Assembly (NCBI RefSeq): GCF_003050905.1
Contig: NZ_QAOT01000005.1
Direction: 5' to 3' (one strand)
Length of the DNA: 64,000 nt
Source: Cereibacter_A azotoformans
Lineage (GTDB): Bacteria > Pseudomonadota > Alphaproteobacteria > Rhodobacterales > Rhodobacteraceae
The notes under the pieces are model-generated. The model was not told the DNA's origin and did no database searches. It saw nothing but the letters and a program-made list of their open reading frames with translations. Of the stretch, positions 42,849-52,165 are shown piece by piece. Every line of letters starts with the position of its first letter. The first letter of the stretch is position 1. Both the position numbers and the translations under genes were made by a program.

Positions 42849-43283
42849 ATGCGATTGACCAAGTTCAGCGACTATGCCCTGCGGGTCCTGCTCTATGCGG
42901 CCAGCATCGAGGACGGCCGGCTGGTGACGATCGGCGAGACCGCCTCGATCTATGGGATCTCGCAGGGGCACCTGAAGAAGGTGGTGATGAGCCTTATCCA
43001 TGCGGGCTTCCTGCAGGGCACCCGCGGCCGCACGGGCGGCTTCCGTCTCGCCCGCCCCGCCAACGAGATCCGCCTCGGCGAGGTGCTGCGCGCCACAGAG
43101 ACCGACTTTGCGCTGGTCGAGTGCTTCCAGCAGGGCAACGCCTGCTGCATCAGCCGGCCGTGCCGGCTGCCGCCGATCTTCGCCAAGGCGGTCAAGTCCT
43201 TCATGGACACGCTGGATCAGTTCACCATCGCCGATGTGATGATGGCCCCCGAGCAGTTCGGCCTCGAGGCGGAACGGGCCTAG
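42849..43283 (+). CDS. nsrR: Rrf2-family iron-sulfur regulator, NsrR-like
   Basis: Transcription regulator of 144 aa. It begins MRLTKFSDYALRVLLYAA like NsrR, with the winged helix through about residue 75 (YGISQGHLKKVVMSLIHAGFL, GRTGGFRLARP). A cysteine group CFQQGNACCISRPC (about 92-105) could hold the iron-sulfur cluster that senses nitric oxide in NsrR; spacing differs from the E. coli pattern by an extra Cys. It is followed by a convergent permease with which it shares its last bases. NO control of the nap region is plausible but not shown. Confidence 0.8.
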   Translation: MRLTKFSDYALRVLLYAASIEDGRLVTIGETASIYGISQGHLKKVVMSLIHAGFLQGTRGRTGGFRLARPANEIRLGEVLRATETDFALVECFQQGNACCISRPCRLPPIFAKAVKSFMDTLDQFTIADVMMAPEQFGLEAERA

Positions 43284-44179
43284 CGCCGGCTTGTCCGCAC
43301 CAGCGCGACGGTGAAGATCACCAGCGCGACCCAGATCATCGGGAAGGCGATGGCCTCGGCCCGCCCGAACGCCTCGCCGAAGACGAAGACCGCGGTGAGG
43401 AAAATCAGCGTCGGCGCCACATACTGCAGGAAGCCGATGGTCGAGAGCTTCAGCAGCTTGGCGCCGTTGGCATAGAGCATGAGCGGGGTGGCCGTGACGA
43501 GCCCCGTCCCGAAGAGAAGCGCCTGATCGGCGAGGCTGCCGTGCAGGAAGTGCCCCTCGCCGCGGCTCTCGACCCATCCCACCACGGCCAGCGCGGGCAC
43601 AAGCAGGATCAGCACCTCGAGCAGGAACCCCTGGTTCGGACCGAGAGGCAGCGACTTCTTGAGGTAGGCGTAGCCGCCCCACGTCAGGGTGAGGCTGATG
43701 GCGACGAAGGGAAGCCGCCCGGCCTCGACCGTCAGGACCACCACCGCGGCCACGGCGAGTGCGATGGCCGCCAGTTGCAGCCGCCCGAGGCGCTCTCCCA
43801 GCAGGACGGCGCCGAGGAACACGCTGAAGAGCGGGTTGATGTAGTAGCCAAGGGCGGTATCCAGCGCGTGCCCCGCCCCGATCGCCCAGACATAGATCCC
43901 CCAGTTGACCGAGATGAGCGCCGCGGTGGCCGCCGCCATCAGCAGAAGCTTGGGCGACCGCAGCGCGGCCTGCAACTCGGACAGCCGACCCAGCGCCGCC
44001 AGCACCGCCAGCGCCACCGGCACCGACCAGATCACCCGATGCGCCACCACCTCATAGGCCGGCACATGCGCCAGAGCCTTCATGTAGATCGGCATGAAGC
44101 CCCAGAGCAGGTAGGCGGACAGGGCAAAGGCCATGCCGCGCGGGCTGTCCTCGTTGTGGGGAAGGGTCAGGTCGCTCAT
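43280..44179 (-). CDS. rarD: EamA-family transporter, RarD-like
   Basis: Ten-TM drug/metabolite superfamily permease of 299 aa. The ATG at 44179 has AAGGATGAG upstream. RarD-type sequence is clear at YLLWGFMPIYMKALAHVPAYEVVAHRVIWSVP and at GYYINPLFSVFLGAVLLGERL, with the final LQYVAPTLIFLTAVFVFGE. Substrate unknown; RarD proteins are often called chloramphenicol-sensitive proteins. Its stop (TAG at 43282-43280) and the stop of the convergent Rrf2 gene share the palindrome CTAG. Confidence 0.9.
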   Translation of the reverse strand: MSDLTLPHNEDSPRGMAFALSAYLLWGFMPIYMKALAHVPAYEVVAHRVIWSVPVALAVLAALGRLSELQAALRSPKLLLMAAATAALISVNWGIYVWAIGAGHALDTALGYYINPLFSVFLGAVLLGERLGRLQLAAIALAVAAVVVLTVEAGRLPFVAISLTLTWGGYAYLKKSLPLGPNQGFLLEVLILLVPALAVVGWVESRGEGHFLHGSLADQALLFGTGLVTATPLMLYANGAKLLKLSTIGFLQYVAPTLIFLTAVFVFGEAFGRAEAIAFPMIWVALVIFTVALVRTSRR

Positions 44180-44598
44180 CGGCTCATCCTTGGGAATCCT
44201 TCCGCCATACAGGAGGCGCAACGCGGCGCCAATCCGTTATCGTGACCTCATCCATCGCATTTGCTGATGAGAGGAGGGCGACCCATCCCCGGCGCGACGC
44301 GCCATCTCGTCGCAGAGGCTTGACAGTCATTCCGCCAATCGCCGGCTTCGCAGCCGGGGAAATGGGCAGGTTGACGGTACCGCGCCCGACCGTTAGGCCC
44401 ACCAATGCCGAGAGAAAAGATCAACCTTCTGATTTCCCGCGTATTATTGCCTTCCCGCTCGGTCAGGCCCATCATGGCTCGAGGCGGCGGCGACTCGTTG
44501 GCGCCGCCTGACGGGTGGTGAAAGCGGGTGCCGCTGCTGCCAGCCTGCCGACGGGCGGCATGAGGCCGAGAGCCTCAAGGGATCAGGAAAGGACGGAC
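44180..44598. other. Intergenic region upstream of bacterioferritin
   Basis: 419 bases between the divergent rarD and bfr genes, holding both promoters. A 6-bp hairpin CCGGCT-tcgc-AGCCGG lies at 44342-44357. A lower-GC stretch (about 44410-44460) precedes the bfr start and may contain its promoter. No clear iron-regulator box was found. Small frames here look non-coding. Confidence 0.4.
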
Positions 44599-45096
44599 AT
44601 GAAGGGCGACGACAAGGTCATAGACTATCTCAACCGGGCGCTGCGGTCGGAACTGACAGCGGTCAGCCAGTACTGGCTGCACTACCGTCTCCAGGAGGAC
44701 TGGGGCTTTGGCGCCATCGCCGACAAGTCGCGCGAGGAGAGCATCGAAGAGATGCATCACGCCGACCGGCTGATCGCGCGGATCATCTTCCTCGAAGGCC
44801 ACCCGAACCTGCAGGCTCTGGATCCGCTGCGCATCGGCCAGAACCTGCGCGAGACGATGGAGGCCGACCTCGCCGCGGAACATGACGCCCGGACCCTCTA
44901 CATCGAGGCGCGCGACCACTGCGACAGCGTGGGCGACTACGTCTCGAAGGTGCTGTTCGAGGAGCTGATCGCCGACGAGGAAGGTCACATCGACTTCCTC
45001 GAAACGCAGCTCGGGCTGATGGACACGATCGGCGTGCAGAATTACGGCATGCTCAACGCCAAGCCTGCCGACAAGGCGGAAGGCGACGCGCACTGA
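44599..45096 (+). CDS. bfr: Bacterioferritin
   Basis: Iron-storage protein of 165 aa that assembles into a 24-mer and oxidises Fe(II) at a diiron centre. Ligand positions fit: the first glutamate in LRSELTAVSQYW, ESIEEMHHADR with Glu, heme-binding Met and His, EHDARTLY, and the pair in EELIADEEGHIDF. The ATG at 44599 follows AAAGGA. A strong terminator follows the stop. No bacterioferritin-associated ferredoxin gene is next to it. Confidence 0.95.
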   Translation: MKGDDKVIDYLNRALRSELTAVSQYWLHYRLQEDWGFGAIADKSREESIEEMHHADRLIARIIFLEGHPNLQALDPLRIGQNLRETMEADLAAEHDARTLYIEARDHCDSVGDYVSKVLFEELIADEEGHIDFLETQLGLMDTIGVQNYGMLNAKPADKAEGDAH

Positions 45097-45104
45097 GTTC
45101 CTGC

Positions 45105-45131
45105 GGGCAACCGCGGTCTCCGCGGTTGCCC
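45105..45131 (+). terminator. Terminator hairpin after bfr
   Basis: An 11-bp perfect stem GGGCAACCGCG (45105-45115) and its complement (45121-45131) with a 5-nt loop starts 8 bases after the bfr stop. It has no T-run, so it may act as a Rho-assisted or mRNA-stabilising 3' end. Confidence 0.65.
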
Positions 45132-45273
45132 CCGATCCCGGCAAGGCCCTTCACGCAGCGTCAGAGCCCGATGAAGGCCCGGGGATCCGTTATCGTCCTT
45201 CGTTCCGAACCGATGGCAGCAGCGATTTTCATGCGCGGCCAGGTGCTGAATTTTCGCAACAACGGAAAAGCCC

Positions 45274-45306
45274 TTGAATAAATCCCGCAATTCAAGGCAA
45301 TATAAT
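45274..45306 (+). promoter_or_regulatory. Candidate promoter of the dCACHE kinase gene
   Basis: An inverted repeat TTGAAT (45274-45279) and ATTCAA (45290-45295), spaced by 10 bases, is followed by a consensus TATAAT at 45301-45306, in a markedly AT-rich patch of the 389-base gap 45097-45485. The distance from TTGAAT to TATAAT (21 bases) is too long for a plain -35, so the repeat may be an activator site. The leader would be about 170 bases. Confidence 0.45.
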
Positions 45307-45485
45307 GCTGATCCATGTCATATTGAAAACGCGACCCATCCTGGCACCCCGCGGCGGCCAGTTCTTTCGTCTGTATTGGCCTATGCGAACGTCTGGTTCG
45401 CACTGCCTCTTGGGTGGGATTATTTACAGAATACCGCCATGCAGATAAGAGGAGCCGATTGTCTTTTGCTGTTTTCGGAGTGCCC

Positions 45486-47576
45486 ATGGCACGGATTGCG
45501 ACTGAGCCGGAATCTGAGCCGGTACCCCTGAGCAAGTGGCTCTGGCGCTCCTATCTGAAGGCGGCACTCGTCCCGCTCCTGCTGATCGAATTCGGCTTCA
45601 TCGGGGTCTATCTCTTGACGAGCCAGGTGGTCTATGACCGCAGCGCCTCGGCGATCACGCGCATCTCGACGACGATGCTGCGCGACGACTCGATCCGCGA
45701 GGCCAACATCATCGCCCACCGCCTTCAGAGCATCAGTGCCGCCACCCAGATCTATGCCGATGAATCCGGCCGCGCCCTCGCCACTCCCGCTGACGTTCCC
45801 GAGTCGTTGAAGGCCATGCACGGCTATTCGCCGGATGGTGTCTTCTACACCAAGAAGGACACCGGCGGATCGGCGGTCTTCTATTCCGGTGTCGTCCCGA
45901 TCGGCGAGGCGGAACAGGAAAAGGTCTGGCGCACCGTCCGGCTGGATCCGCTGATGAAATCCATCAAGGAGAGCGATTCGCTCATTTCGCAACTCTATCT
46001 CAATACCTGGGATTCCTATAACCGGATCTATCCCTACTTCGACGTGCTGAACATCTACGCGCCGAAGATGGATATCCCCACCTACAACTTCTACTACGAG
46101 GCCGACGACGTTCACAATCCGGCCCGAAAGCCGGTCTGGACCGACGCCTATGTCGACCCCGCGGGCGATGGCTGGATGGTCTCGTCGATCGCGCCCGTCC
46201 ATGGCCCGGAAAAGCTCGAGGCCGTCGTGGGCATCGACGTCACGGTCAAGACGATCGTCGAGCAGGTGCTCAACATCAAGCTGCCCGGTGACGGCTTTGC
46301 CATCCTGATCGGTCGCGACGGCACGATCCTCGCCCTGCCGCCCGAGGGCGAGGACGATCTCGGCGTGAACGAGCTGATCGGCCACAGCTATGCCGAGGCG
46401 ATCCTGCAGGACACGTTCAAGCCGGCCGAGTTCAACATCTTCCGCCGCCCGGACCTGTCGGCCATCGCGCTCGAGATGCAGTCGCAGCCATCGGGCGTCC
46501 AGCGCGTCGAGTTGCAGGAGCCGATGATCGCCGCCTGGTCCACCATCGCAGGCCCCAACTGGCGGCTCCTGCTGTTGAGCAGCGAGAAGAGCCTGCTGGC
46601 CGAAGCCACCAACCTGCGCAGCCAGCTCGGGTTCGTCAGCACGATCATGGTGGCGATCCTTGTCCTGTTCTATGCCGTCTTCTTTGCCTACCTCTGGCGG
46701 CGGTCCATCACGATGAGCGCCCGCGTCGCGCGGCCGCTTGCCGATCTCGAGCAGCGCATGGTGCTGATCAGCGAGGGCAACACCGTTCCGCCCTCGCCGC
46801 CCTTCGCGATCCGCGAGCTTCAGACGGTGGGCGAGCATCTGGCCACGATGGGCGACAAGCTCGACGCGGCGAACCGGGCCAAGTCGAACTTCCTCTCGGC
46901 CATGAGCCACGAGCTGAGGACCCCCCTGACGGCCATCATCGGCTATGCCGAGCTTCTGGAGGCGTCGGAGGGTCGCAAGCTCGAGGGAGAGCGGATGAAC
47001 CATGTCCGGGCCATTTCCTCCTCGGGGTGGAGCCTGGTGAAGCTTGTCGATGCGGTGCTCGAACTCAGCCGCCTGGATCACAAGGATCTGCGGCTCTCCA
47101 CCCGTTCGCTGGACCTTGCCCCCCTCGTGCGGGAAGCCTGCGAGCGTGCACGCCCCGATGCCGACCGGATGCAGGTCACGCTGCGAATCGACGAACCGGA
47201 CGAGCCGCTGCCGTCGGTGATCGGCGATCCGGGAATGCTGCGGCGCATCCTCGATCAGCTCCTGTCGAACGCGGTGAAATACAACGTGCCGGGCGGCCGG
47301 GTCGATGTCGGTTTCGACCTCGCCTCTCCCGACAGCGTGGCGCTTGAGGTCCGCGACACGGGGCTGGGCATCGCGCAGGATCGGCAGTCGGATGTCTTCA
47401 AGGCCTTCCAGCGGCTGGGGCACGAGAACGGTGCGATCAGCGGCGCCGGCATCGGCATGACCATCGCCCAGCGACTGGCCGAAGTCACCGGCTGCAACCT
47501 GCACTTCGAGAGTGAGCCCGGCAAGGGGTCGACCTTCGTGTTGCGCATTCCCCGCACCCGGCAGGGCCGTGTCTGA
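45486..47576 (+). CDS. Sensor histidine kinase with dCACHE periplasmic domain
   Basis: Membrane kinase of 696 aa, ATG 45486 behind GGAG. TM1 near residues 25-45 is followed by a large extracellular sensor of about 340 residues with the dCACHE pattern (PTYNFYYEADDVHNP, VWTDAYVDPAGDGWMVSSIAPV, VVGIDVTV). TM2 lies near 385-410, then HAMP-like sequence, a HisKA dimerisation domain with SAMSHELRTPLTAIIGYAELL, and an ATPase (NAVKYNVPGG, RDTGLGI, GAGIGMTIAQRL). No response regulator is adjacent. dCACHE sensors often bind amino acids, and the DAO-family oxidase gene follows by 66 bases, but a link is only suggested. Confidence 0.92.
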   Translation: MARIATEPESEPVPLSKWLWRSYLKAALVPLLLIEFGFIGVYLLTSQVVYDRSASAITRISTTMLRDDSIREANIIAHRLQSISAATQIYADESGRALATPADVPESLKAMHGYSPDGVFYTKKDTGGSAVFYSGVVPIGEAEQEKVWRTVRLDPLMKSIKESDSLISQLYLNTWDSYNRIYPYFDVLNIYAPKMDIPTYNFYYEADDVHNPARKPVWTDAYVDPAGDGWMVSSIAPVHGPEKLEAVVGIDVTVKTIVEQVLNIKLPGDGFAILIGRDGTILALPPEGEDDLGVNELIGHSYAEAILQDTFKPAEFNIFRRPDLSAIALEMQSQPSGVQRVELQEPMIAAWSTIAGPNWRLLLLSSEKSLLAEATNLRSQLGFVSTIMVAILVLFYAVFFAYLWRRSITMSARVARPLADLEQRMVLISEGNTVPPSPPFAIRELQTVGEHLATMGDKLDAANRAKSNFLSAMSHELRTPLTAIIGYAELLEASEGRKLEGERMNHVRAISSSGWSLVKLVDAVLELSRLDHKDLRLSTRSLDLAPLVREACERARPDADRMQVTLRIDEPDEPLPSVIGDPGMLRRILDQLLSNAVKYNVPGGRVDVGFDLASPDSVALEVRDTGLGIAQDRQSDVFKAFQRLGHENGAISGAGIGMTIAQRLAEVTGCNLHFESEPGKGSTFVLRIPRTRQGRV

Positions 47577-47642
47577 TGATGACGGCCCGGCCGCGCACGC
47601 CACCTCTTGCCAATCCGCACGGCGCGGGCCAGCCTGCGCCGC

Positions 47643-48713
47643 ATGGACAGTGAATTTCTCATCATCGGCGGTGGCATAGCCGGCGTATCCGCGGCAGCCC
47701 GCCTCTCGGAGCTGGGCTCGGTGACGCTGCTCGAAGCCGAGGAGGCGCTCGCGCATCATGCGTCGGGCCGTTCAGCCGCCCTGTATGAGCCACGCTACGG
47801 CCGGCCGTCGGTGGTCGAACTCTCGCTCGCATCCGGTGACTTCTTCCACGGGGCCGAAGGCGTCCTTTCGCCCCGCGGCCTTCTCGTCGTGGGACGCGAG
47901 CACGAGCGCGCACGGTTCGAGGCCGAGGCGCAGGGGATGCACCTGGAACGCATCCCGGCCGAGGCGGCCAGGGCCGAGGTTCCGATCCTGCGCCCCGACA
48001 TCACGCTGGCCGCCCGCGCGAGCCACGCCCATGACATCGACACCGACCTCCTGCTCCAGCGGTTCGCCCGCGAGGCGCGCGGACGGGGCGCGCAGATCCG
48101 CACGAAGGCGCGGGTGAGCGCCATCGCGCGCGACGGCACCGGCTGGCGCGTCAGCGCGGATCAGGAGTATCGCGGACGGATTCTCGTGAACGCCGCCGGC
48201 GCCTGGGCGGACCAGGTGGCCGCGATGGCCGGGGTGCGCCCGCTGGGGCTGGTCCCCTATCGCCGGTCGATGGCCCGGATCCCGGCGCCGGGCGGTCACG
48301 ATGTCTCGCGCTGGCCCATGATCTTCGGCGTCGGCGAAAGCTGGTATGCCAAGCCCGACGCGGGCGCGCTCATCGTCTCACCCGCCGACGAGGACCCGCA
48401 GGAGCCGCACGACGCCTGGGCCGACGACATGGTGCTGGCCGAGGGGCTCGCCCGGTACGAGGAGATGGTGACCGAGCCTGTCACACGCCTGCTCGCCTCC
48501 TGGGCGGGGCTGCGGACCTTTGCCCCCGACCGTGTGCTCGTGATCGGAGAGGATCCGGCCGCGCCCGGTTTCTTCTGGCTGGCCGGGCAGGGCGGATATG
48601 GTTTCCAGACCTGCCCCGCCGCAAGCCGCCTTGTCGCGGACCTCGCGGGCGGGCGTCCGCCCGAGGTGTCGGCCGCGCTCGTGGCGGCCCTGTCGCCCGC
48701 ACGCTTCGGCTAA
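47643..48713 (+). CDS. DAO-family FAD-dependent oxidoreductase
   Basis: Flavoenzyme of 356 aa of the D-amino-acid oxidase/glycine oxidase family. The ATG at 47643 is chosen because FLIIGGGIAGVSAAARLSELG, the FAD dinucleotide motif, starts right after it. HHASGRSAALYEP and the C-terminal FFWLAGQGGYGFQTCPA complete the family pattern. It probably oxidises a D-amino acid, sarcosine-like amine or 2-hydroxy acid; the acceptor could be oxygen or quinone. It lies downstream of the dCACHE kinase and upstream of the nap operon, which has its own promoter. Confidence 0.88.
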   Translation: MDSEFLIIGGGIAGVSAAARLSELGSVTLLEAEEALAHHASGRSAALYEPRYGRPSVVELSLASGDFFHGAEGVLSPRGLLVVGREHERARFEAEAQGMHLERIPAEAARAEVPILRPDITLAARASHAHDIDTDLLLQRFAREARGRGAQIRTKARVSAIARDGTGWRVSADQEYRGRILVNAAGAWADQVAAMAGVRPLGLVPYRRSMARIPAPGGHDVSRWPMIFGVGESWYAKPDAGALIVSPADEDPQEPHDAWADDMVLAEGLARYEEMVTEPVTRLLASWAGLRTFAPDRVLVIGEDPAAPGFFWLAGQGGYGFQTCPAASRLVADLAGGRPPEVSAALVAALSPARFG

Positions 48714-48836
48714 GGCTGTGCCTTCCTGATTCCGTCGCCCGGCCATCCCGGCCGCGGTGAGCGATGAGACGCCTGCGCCGCGCCCGGCGGCCGCAGGTAT
48801 GCCGGCTGCACAGAAAATGCGCCTGCAGCGAATCCG

Positions 48837-48850
48837 TTGATCCATATCAA
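48837..48850 (+). promoter_or_regulatory. FNR/FnrL box of the nap operon
   Basis: TTGATCCATATCAA is a perfect match to TTGAT-N4-ATCAA. The centre (48843.5) is 41.5 bases before about 48885, and GATACT at 48871-48876 fits a -10 element for that start. It predicts activation by FnrL under low oxygen. napF starts about 40 bases after the predicted transcription start. Confidence 0.85.
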
Positions 48851-48924
48851 GGCTGCGAGGGCACGGCGCCGATACTTCCCGGCAAAGAGGTAGAACGCCT
48901 CAACCTTTTATTTGCCAGGTCCGC

Positions 48925-49416
48925 ATGCCCAGCAGCACAAGCCGCCGCGCCGTCCTCCGGGGCCGTTTCACCGAACGAGAGGTGCCACGTCCCCCCGGAT
49001 CCGGCGCCAGCTTCGCCGAGGCCTGCACGGGCTGCGGCGACTGCGCGCGGGCCTGCCCCGAGGGCATCATCCGGCGCGACGCGGACGGGCTGCCGGTGGT
49101 CGATGTCCGCGAGGGCGCCTGCACCTTCTGCGGATCCTGCACCCGCGCCTGCGCGGCCGAGGCGCTGCAACCCGCATCCCCCTGGATGTGGCGCGCCGAG
49201 GCCGGCGCGGGTTGCCTCGACATGAACGGCATCCAGTGCCGCGCCTGCGAGGACTTCTGCGACAGCGCCTCGATCCGCTTTCGTCCGCTCACCGGCGGGC
49301 GGGCCCAGCCGGTCATCGACCGCGACAGCTGCACCGGCTGCGGCGCCTGCGTCGCCCCCTGCCCGGCCGGCACCCTTCATCTCACCCCCCTCACCCCGGA
49401 GACCCGGCCATGCTGA
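48925..49416 (+). CDS. napF: Ferredoxin-type protein NapF
   Basis: Cytoplasmic iron-sulfur protein of 163 aa that helps mature NapA. Four cysteine groups can each hold a 4Fe-4S cluster: CTGCGDCARACP, CTFCGSCTRAC, CRACEDFC and CTGCGACVAPCP. The N-terminal MPSSTSRRAVLRGRF resembles other NapF proteins rather than a signal. It is first in the operon, after an FNR box. Its end overlaps napD by seven bases. napK and napE, common in front of napF in Rhodobacter, are absent. Confidence 0.93.
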   Translation: MPSSTSRRAVLRGRFTEREVPRPPGSGASFAEACTGCGDCARACPEGIIRRDADGLPVVDVREGACTFCGSCTRACAAEALQPASPWMWRAEAGAGCLDMNGIQCRACEDFCDSASIRFRPLTGGRAQPVIDRDSCTGCGACVAPCPAGTLHLTPLTPETRPC

Positions 49417-49664
49417 ACATCTGCGGCTGCCTCGTCCAGACCATCGCCGAGTTCACGCCGGACGTGATCGCCGCCATCGAGGCCACCGAAGGCGGCGCCG
49501 TCCATGCCCACCAGCCCGGCCGCATCGTCGTGACCGTCGAGGACACGGCCACGCGCCGCGCCTCGGACCAGATCATGGACCTGCACCAGATCCCGGGCGT
49601 GCTCGGCGTGACCCTTGCCTACCACCATTTCGAGGCGCTCGACGCAGCGCCCGCGACCCTCTGA
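49410..49664 (+). CDS. napD: NapA signal-peptide chaperone NapD
   Basis: Cytoplasmic proofreading chaperone of 84 aa that binds the Tat signal of NapA until the cofactors are inserted. It has the ferredoxin-like fold pattern NICGCLVQTIAEFTPDVIAAIEATEG and ends with GVLGVTLAYHHFE. It overlaps napF and is followed by napA after 13 bases. Confidence 0.93.
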   Translation: MLNICGCLVQTIAEFTPDVIAAIEATEGGAVHAHQPGRIVVTVEDTATRRASDQIMDLHQIPGVLGVTLAYHHFEALDAAPATL

Positions 49665-49677
49665 CGGGAGACCCAGA

Positions 49678-52164
49678 ATGACGCTTTCCTCTTCGCGCCG
49701 CTCGTTCCTGAAGGCCACCGCCGCGGCGGCGACGGCCTCGGCGGCCGGCATTCCGCTGGCCGGCCCGGCCCTGGCCGAAGCGGCCGACGGCATCCGCTGG
49801 GACAAGGCCGCCTGCCGCTTCTGCGGCACCGGCTGCTCGGTTCTGGTGGGCGTGAAGGACGGCCGCGTGGTGGCGACGCAGGGCGATCCCGAGGCGCCGG
49901 TGAACCGCGGCCTCAACTGCATCAAGGGCTATTTCCTGTCCAAGATCATGTATGGCAAGGATCGGCTGACCACGCCGCTCCTGCGCAAGACGAACGGCGT
50001 CTACGACAAGAACGGCGAGTTCGTCCCGGTCTCGTGGGACGAGGCCTTCGACATCATGGCCGAGAAGTGGAAGGCCACGCTGAAGGCCAAGGGGCCGGAA
50101 GCCATCGGCATGTTCGGCTCGGGCCAGTGGACGATCTGGGAGGGCTACGCCGCGGCCAAGCTGATGAAGGCGGGCTTCCGGTCGAACAACCTCGATCCGA
50201 ACGCGCGGCACTGCATGGCCTCGGCGGTGGCGGCCTTCATGCGGACCTTCGGCATCGACGAGCCGATGGGCTGCTATGACGACCTCGAGGCCGCGGAAAC
50301 GTTCGTGCTCTGGGGCTCGAACATGGCCGAGATGCACCCGATCCTTTGGTCGCGCATCACCGACACCCGCCTGACGAAGCCCGGCTGCGAAGTCCACGTC
50401 CTTTCGACCTTCGAGCACCGCTCGTTCGAGCTGGCCGACAACGGGATGATCTTCACGCCCCAGACCGACCTCGCGATCCTGAACTACATCGCGAACTACA
50501 TCATCCAGAACGACGCCGTGAACTGGGACTTCGTGAACAGGCACACGACGTTCATGAAGACGAAGACCGACATCGGCTATGGCCTGCGCCCGACCCACGC
50601 GCTGGAAGACGGCGTCGATCCCAAGACCACCGGCGACATGGAGCCGATCACCTTCGAGGAGTTCAAGGCCGCCGTCGTCGACTACACGCTGGAGAAGGTC
50701 GCGGCGCTTTCGGGCGTGCCGGCCGAAAAGCTGGAACGGCTGGCGAAGCAGTACGCCGACCCGAACCGCAAGGTCATGTCGCTGTGGACGATGGGCTTCA
50801 ACCAGCACACCCGCGGCTCGTGGGTGAACTCGAACTGCTACAACGTTCACCTGCTGGTCGGAAAGATCTCGGAGCCGGGCAACTCGCCCTTCTCGCTGAC
50901 GGGCCAGCCGTCGGCCTGCGGCACCGCGCGCGAGGTCGGCACCTTCTCGCACCGGTTGCCCGCCGACATGGTGGTGACGAACCCCGAGCACCGCGCCCAC
51001 ACCGAGGAACTCTGGGGCCTGCCCGAGGGCACGATCCCGGAAAAGCCCGGTGCCCATGCGGTCCTGCAGAACCGGATGCTGAAGGACGGCAAGATCAACG
51101 CCTACTGGGTGCAGTGCAACAACAACATGCAGGCCGCGCCCAACATGAACGAGGAAGGCTGGCCGGGCTACCGCAACCCCGAGAACTTCATCGTCGTCTC
51201 CGACCCCTACCCGACCGTCACCACGATGGCCGCCGACCTGATCCTGCCCACCGCCATGTGGGTCGAGAAGGAAGGCGCCTACGGCAACGCCGAGCGCCGC
51301 ACCCAGTTCTGGCGCCAGCAGGTGGAAGCCCCCGGCGAGGCGCGCTCGGACCTGTGGCAGCTGGTCGAGTTCTCGAAGCGTTTCACGGTCGATGAGGTCT
51401 GGCCGGCCGAGTTGCTGGACAAGAAACCCGAACTGCGCGGCAAGACGCTTTACGAGGTGCTCTATGCCAACGGCGTGGTGAACCGCTTCCCGCTCGAAGA
51501 GACGGCGGAGGGCTTCGGCAACCAGGAGAGCCGCGACTTCGGCTTCTACCTGCAGAAGGGCCTGTTCGAGGAATATGCGGCCTTCGGTCGCGATCATGGC
51601 CACGACCTCGCCGACTTCCAGACCTATCACCAGGCCCGCGGCCTGCGCTGGCCGGTCGTGGATGGCAAGGAAACGCTCTACCGCTTCCGCGAAGGCTATG
51701 ACCCCTATGTGAAGCCCGGCGAGGGCGTGAAGTTCTACGGCAACAAGGACGGCAAGGCCAAGATCATCTTCGCCCCCTACGAGCCGCCGGCCGAGATCCC
51801 GGACGCCGAGTTCGACCTGTGGCTGGTCACGGGGCGGGTGCTGGAACACTGGCATTCGGGCTCGATGACGCGCCGGGTGCCGGAACTCCACCGCGCCTTC
51901 CCCTCGGCCGTGGTCTTCATGCACCCCGAGGATGCCGAGGCGCGGGGCCTCAAGCGCGGGCAGGAGATCGAGATCTCGACCCGCCGCGGCCGGATGCTGA
52001 GCCGCATCGAGACCCGCGGTCGCAACAAGATGCCGAAGGGTCTAGTGTTCGTCCCGTGGTTCGACGAGGGGCAGCTGATCAACCAGCTCACGCTCGATGC
52101 GACCTGCCCGATCTCGAAGGAGACCGACTACAAGAAATGCGCCTGCAAGGTGGAGCGCGCCTGA
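49678..52164 (+). CDS. napA: Periplasmic nitrate reductase, molybdenum catalytic subunit
   Basis: Reduces nitrate to nitrite in the periplasm with a bis-MGD molybdenum centre and one 4Fe-4S cluster. The length is 828 aa. The twin-arginine signal SSRRSFLKATAAAATAS is at the N-terminus. The cluster cysteines are in CRFCGTGCSVLVG and the later NRGLNCIKGYF. The molybdenum cysteine is in NARHCMASAV. It receives electrons from NapB. Its signal is the target of NapD. The size and motifs are full length with no sign of damage. Confidence 0.97.
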   Translation: MTLSSSRRSFLKATAAAATASAAGIPLAGPALAEAADGIRWDKAACRFCGTGCSVLVGVKDGRVVATQGDPEAPVNRGLNCIKGYFLSKIMYGKDRLTTPLLRKTNGVYDKNGEFVPVSWDEAFDIMAEKWKATLKAKGPEAIGMFGSGQWTIWEGYAAAKLMKAGFRSNNLDPNARHCMASAVAAFMRTFGIDEPMGCYDDLEAAETFVLWGSNMAEMHPILWSRITDTRLTKPGCEVHVLSTFEHRSFELADNGMIFTPQTDLAILNYIANYIIQNDAVNWDFVNRHTTFMKTKTDIGYGLRPTHALEDGVDPKTTGDMEPITFEEFKAAVVDYTLEKVAALSGVPAEKLERLAKQYADPNRKVMSLWTMGFNQHTRGSWVNSNCYNVHLLVGKISEPGNSPFSLTGQPSACGTAREVGTFSHRLPADMVVTNPEHRAHTEELWGLPEGTIPEKPGAHAVLQNRMLKDGKINAYWVQCNNNMQAAPNMNEEGWPGYRNPENFIVVSDPYPTVTTMAADLILPTAMWVEKEGAYGNAERRTQFWRQQVEAPGEARSDLWQLVEFSKRFTVDEVWPAELLDKKPELRGKTLYEVLYANGVVNRFPLEETAEGFGNQESRDFGFYLQKGLFEEYAAFGRDHGHDLADFQTYHQARGLRWPVVDGKETLYRFREGYDPYVKPGEGVKFYGNKDGKAKIIFAPYEPPAEIPDAEFDLWLVTGRVLEHWHSGSMTRRVPELHRAFPSAVVFMHPEDAEARGLKRGQEIEISTRRGRMLSRIETRGRNKMPKGLVFVPWFDEGQLINQLTLDATCPISKETDYKKCACKVERA

Positions 52165-52165
52165 C

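Noticed and set aside
44242..44511. Small plus-strand protein upstream of bacterioferritin (possible Bfd ferredoxin)
   Set aside because: The translation has no cysteines in the ferredoxin pattern and is Arg/Pro-rich; it looks non-coding.
48714..48924. napK/napE genes ahead of napF
   Set aside because: The gap holds the FNR box and promoter only; no short TM protein frame of the NapE type is seen.
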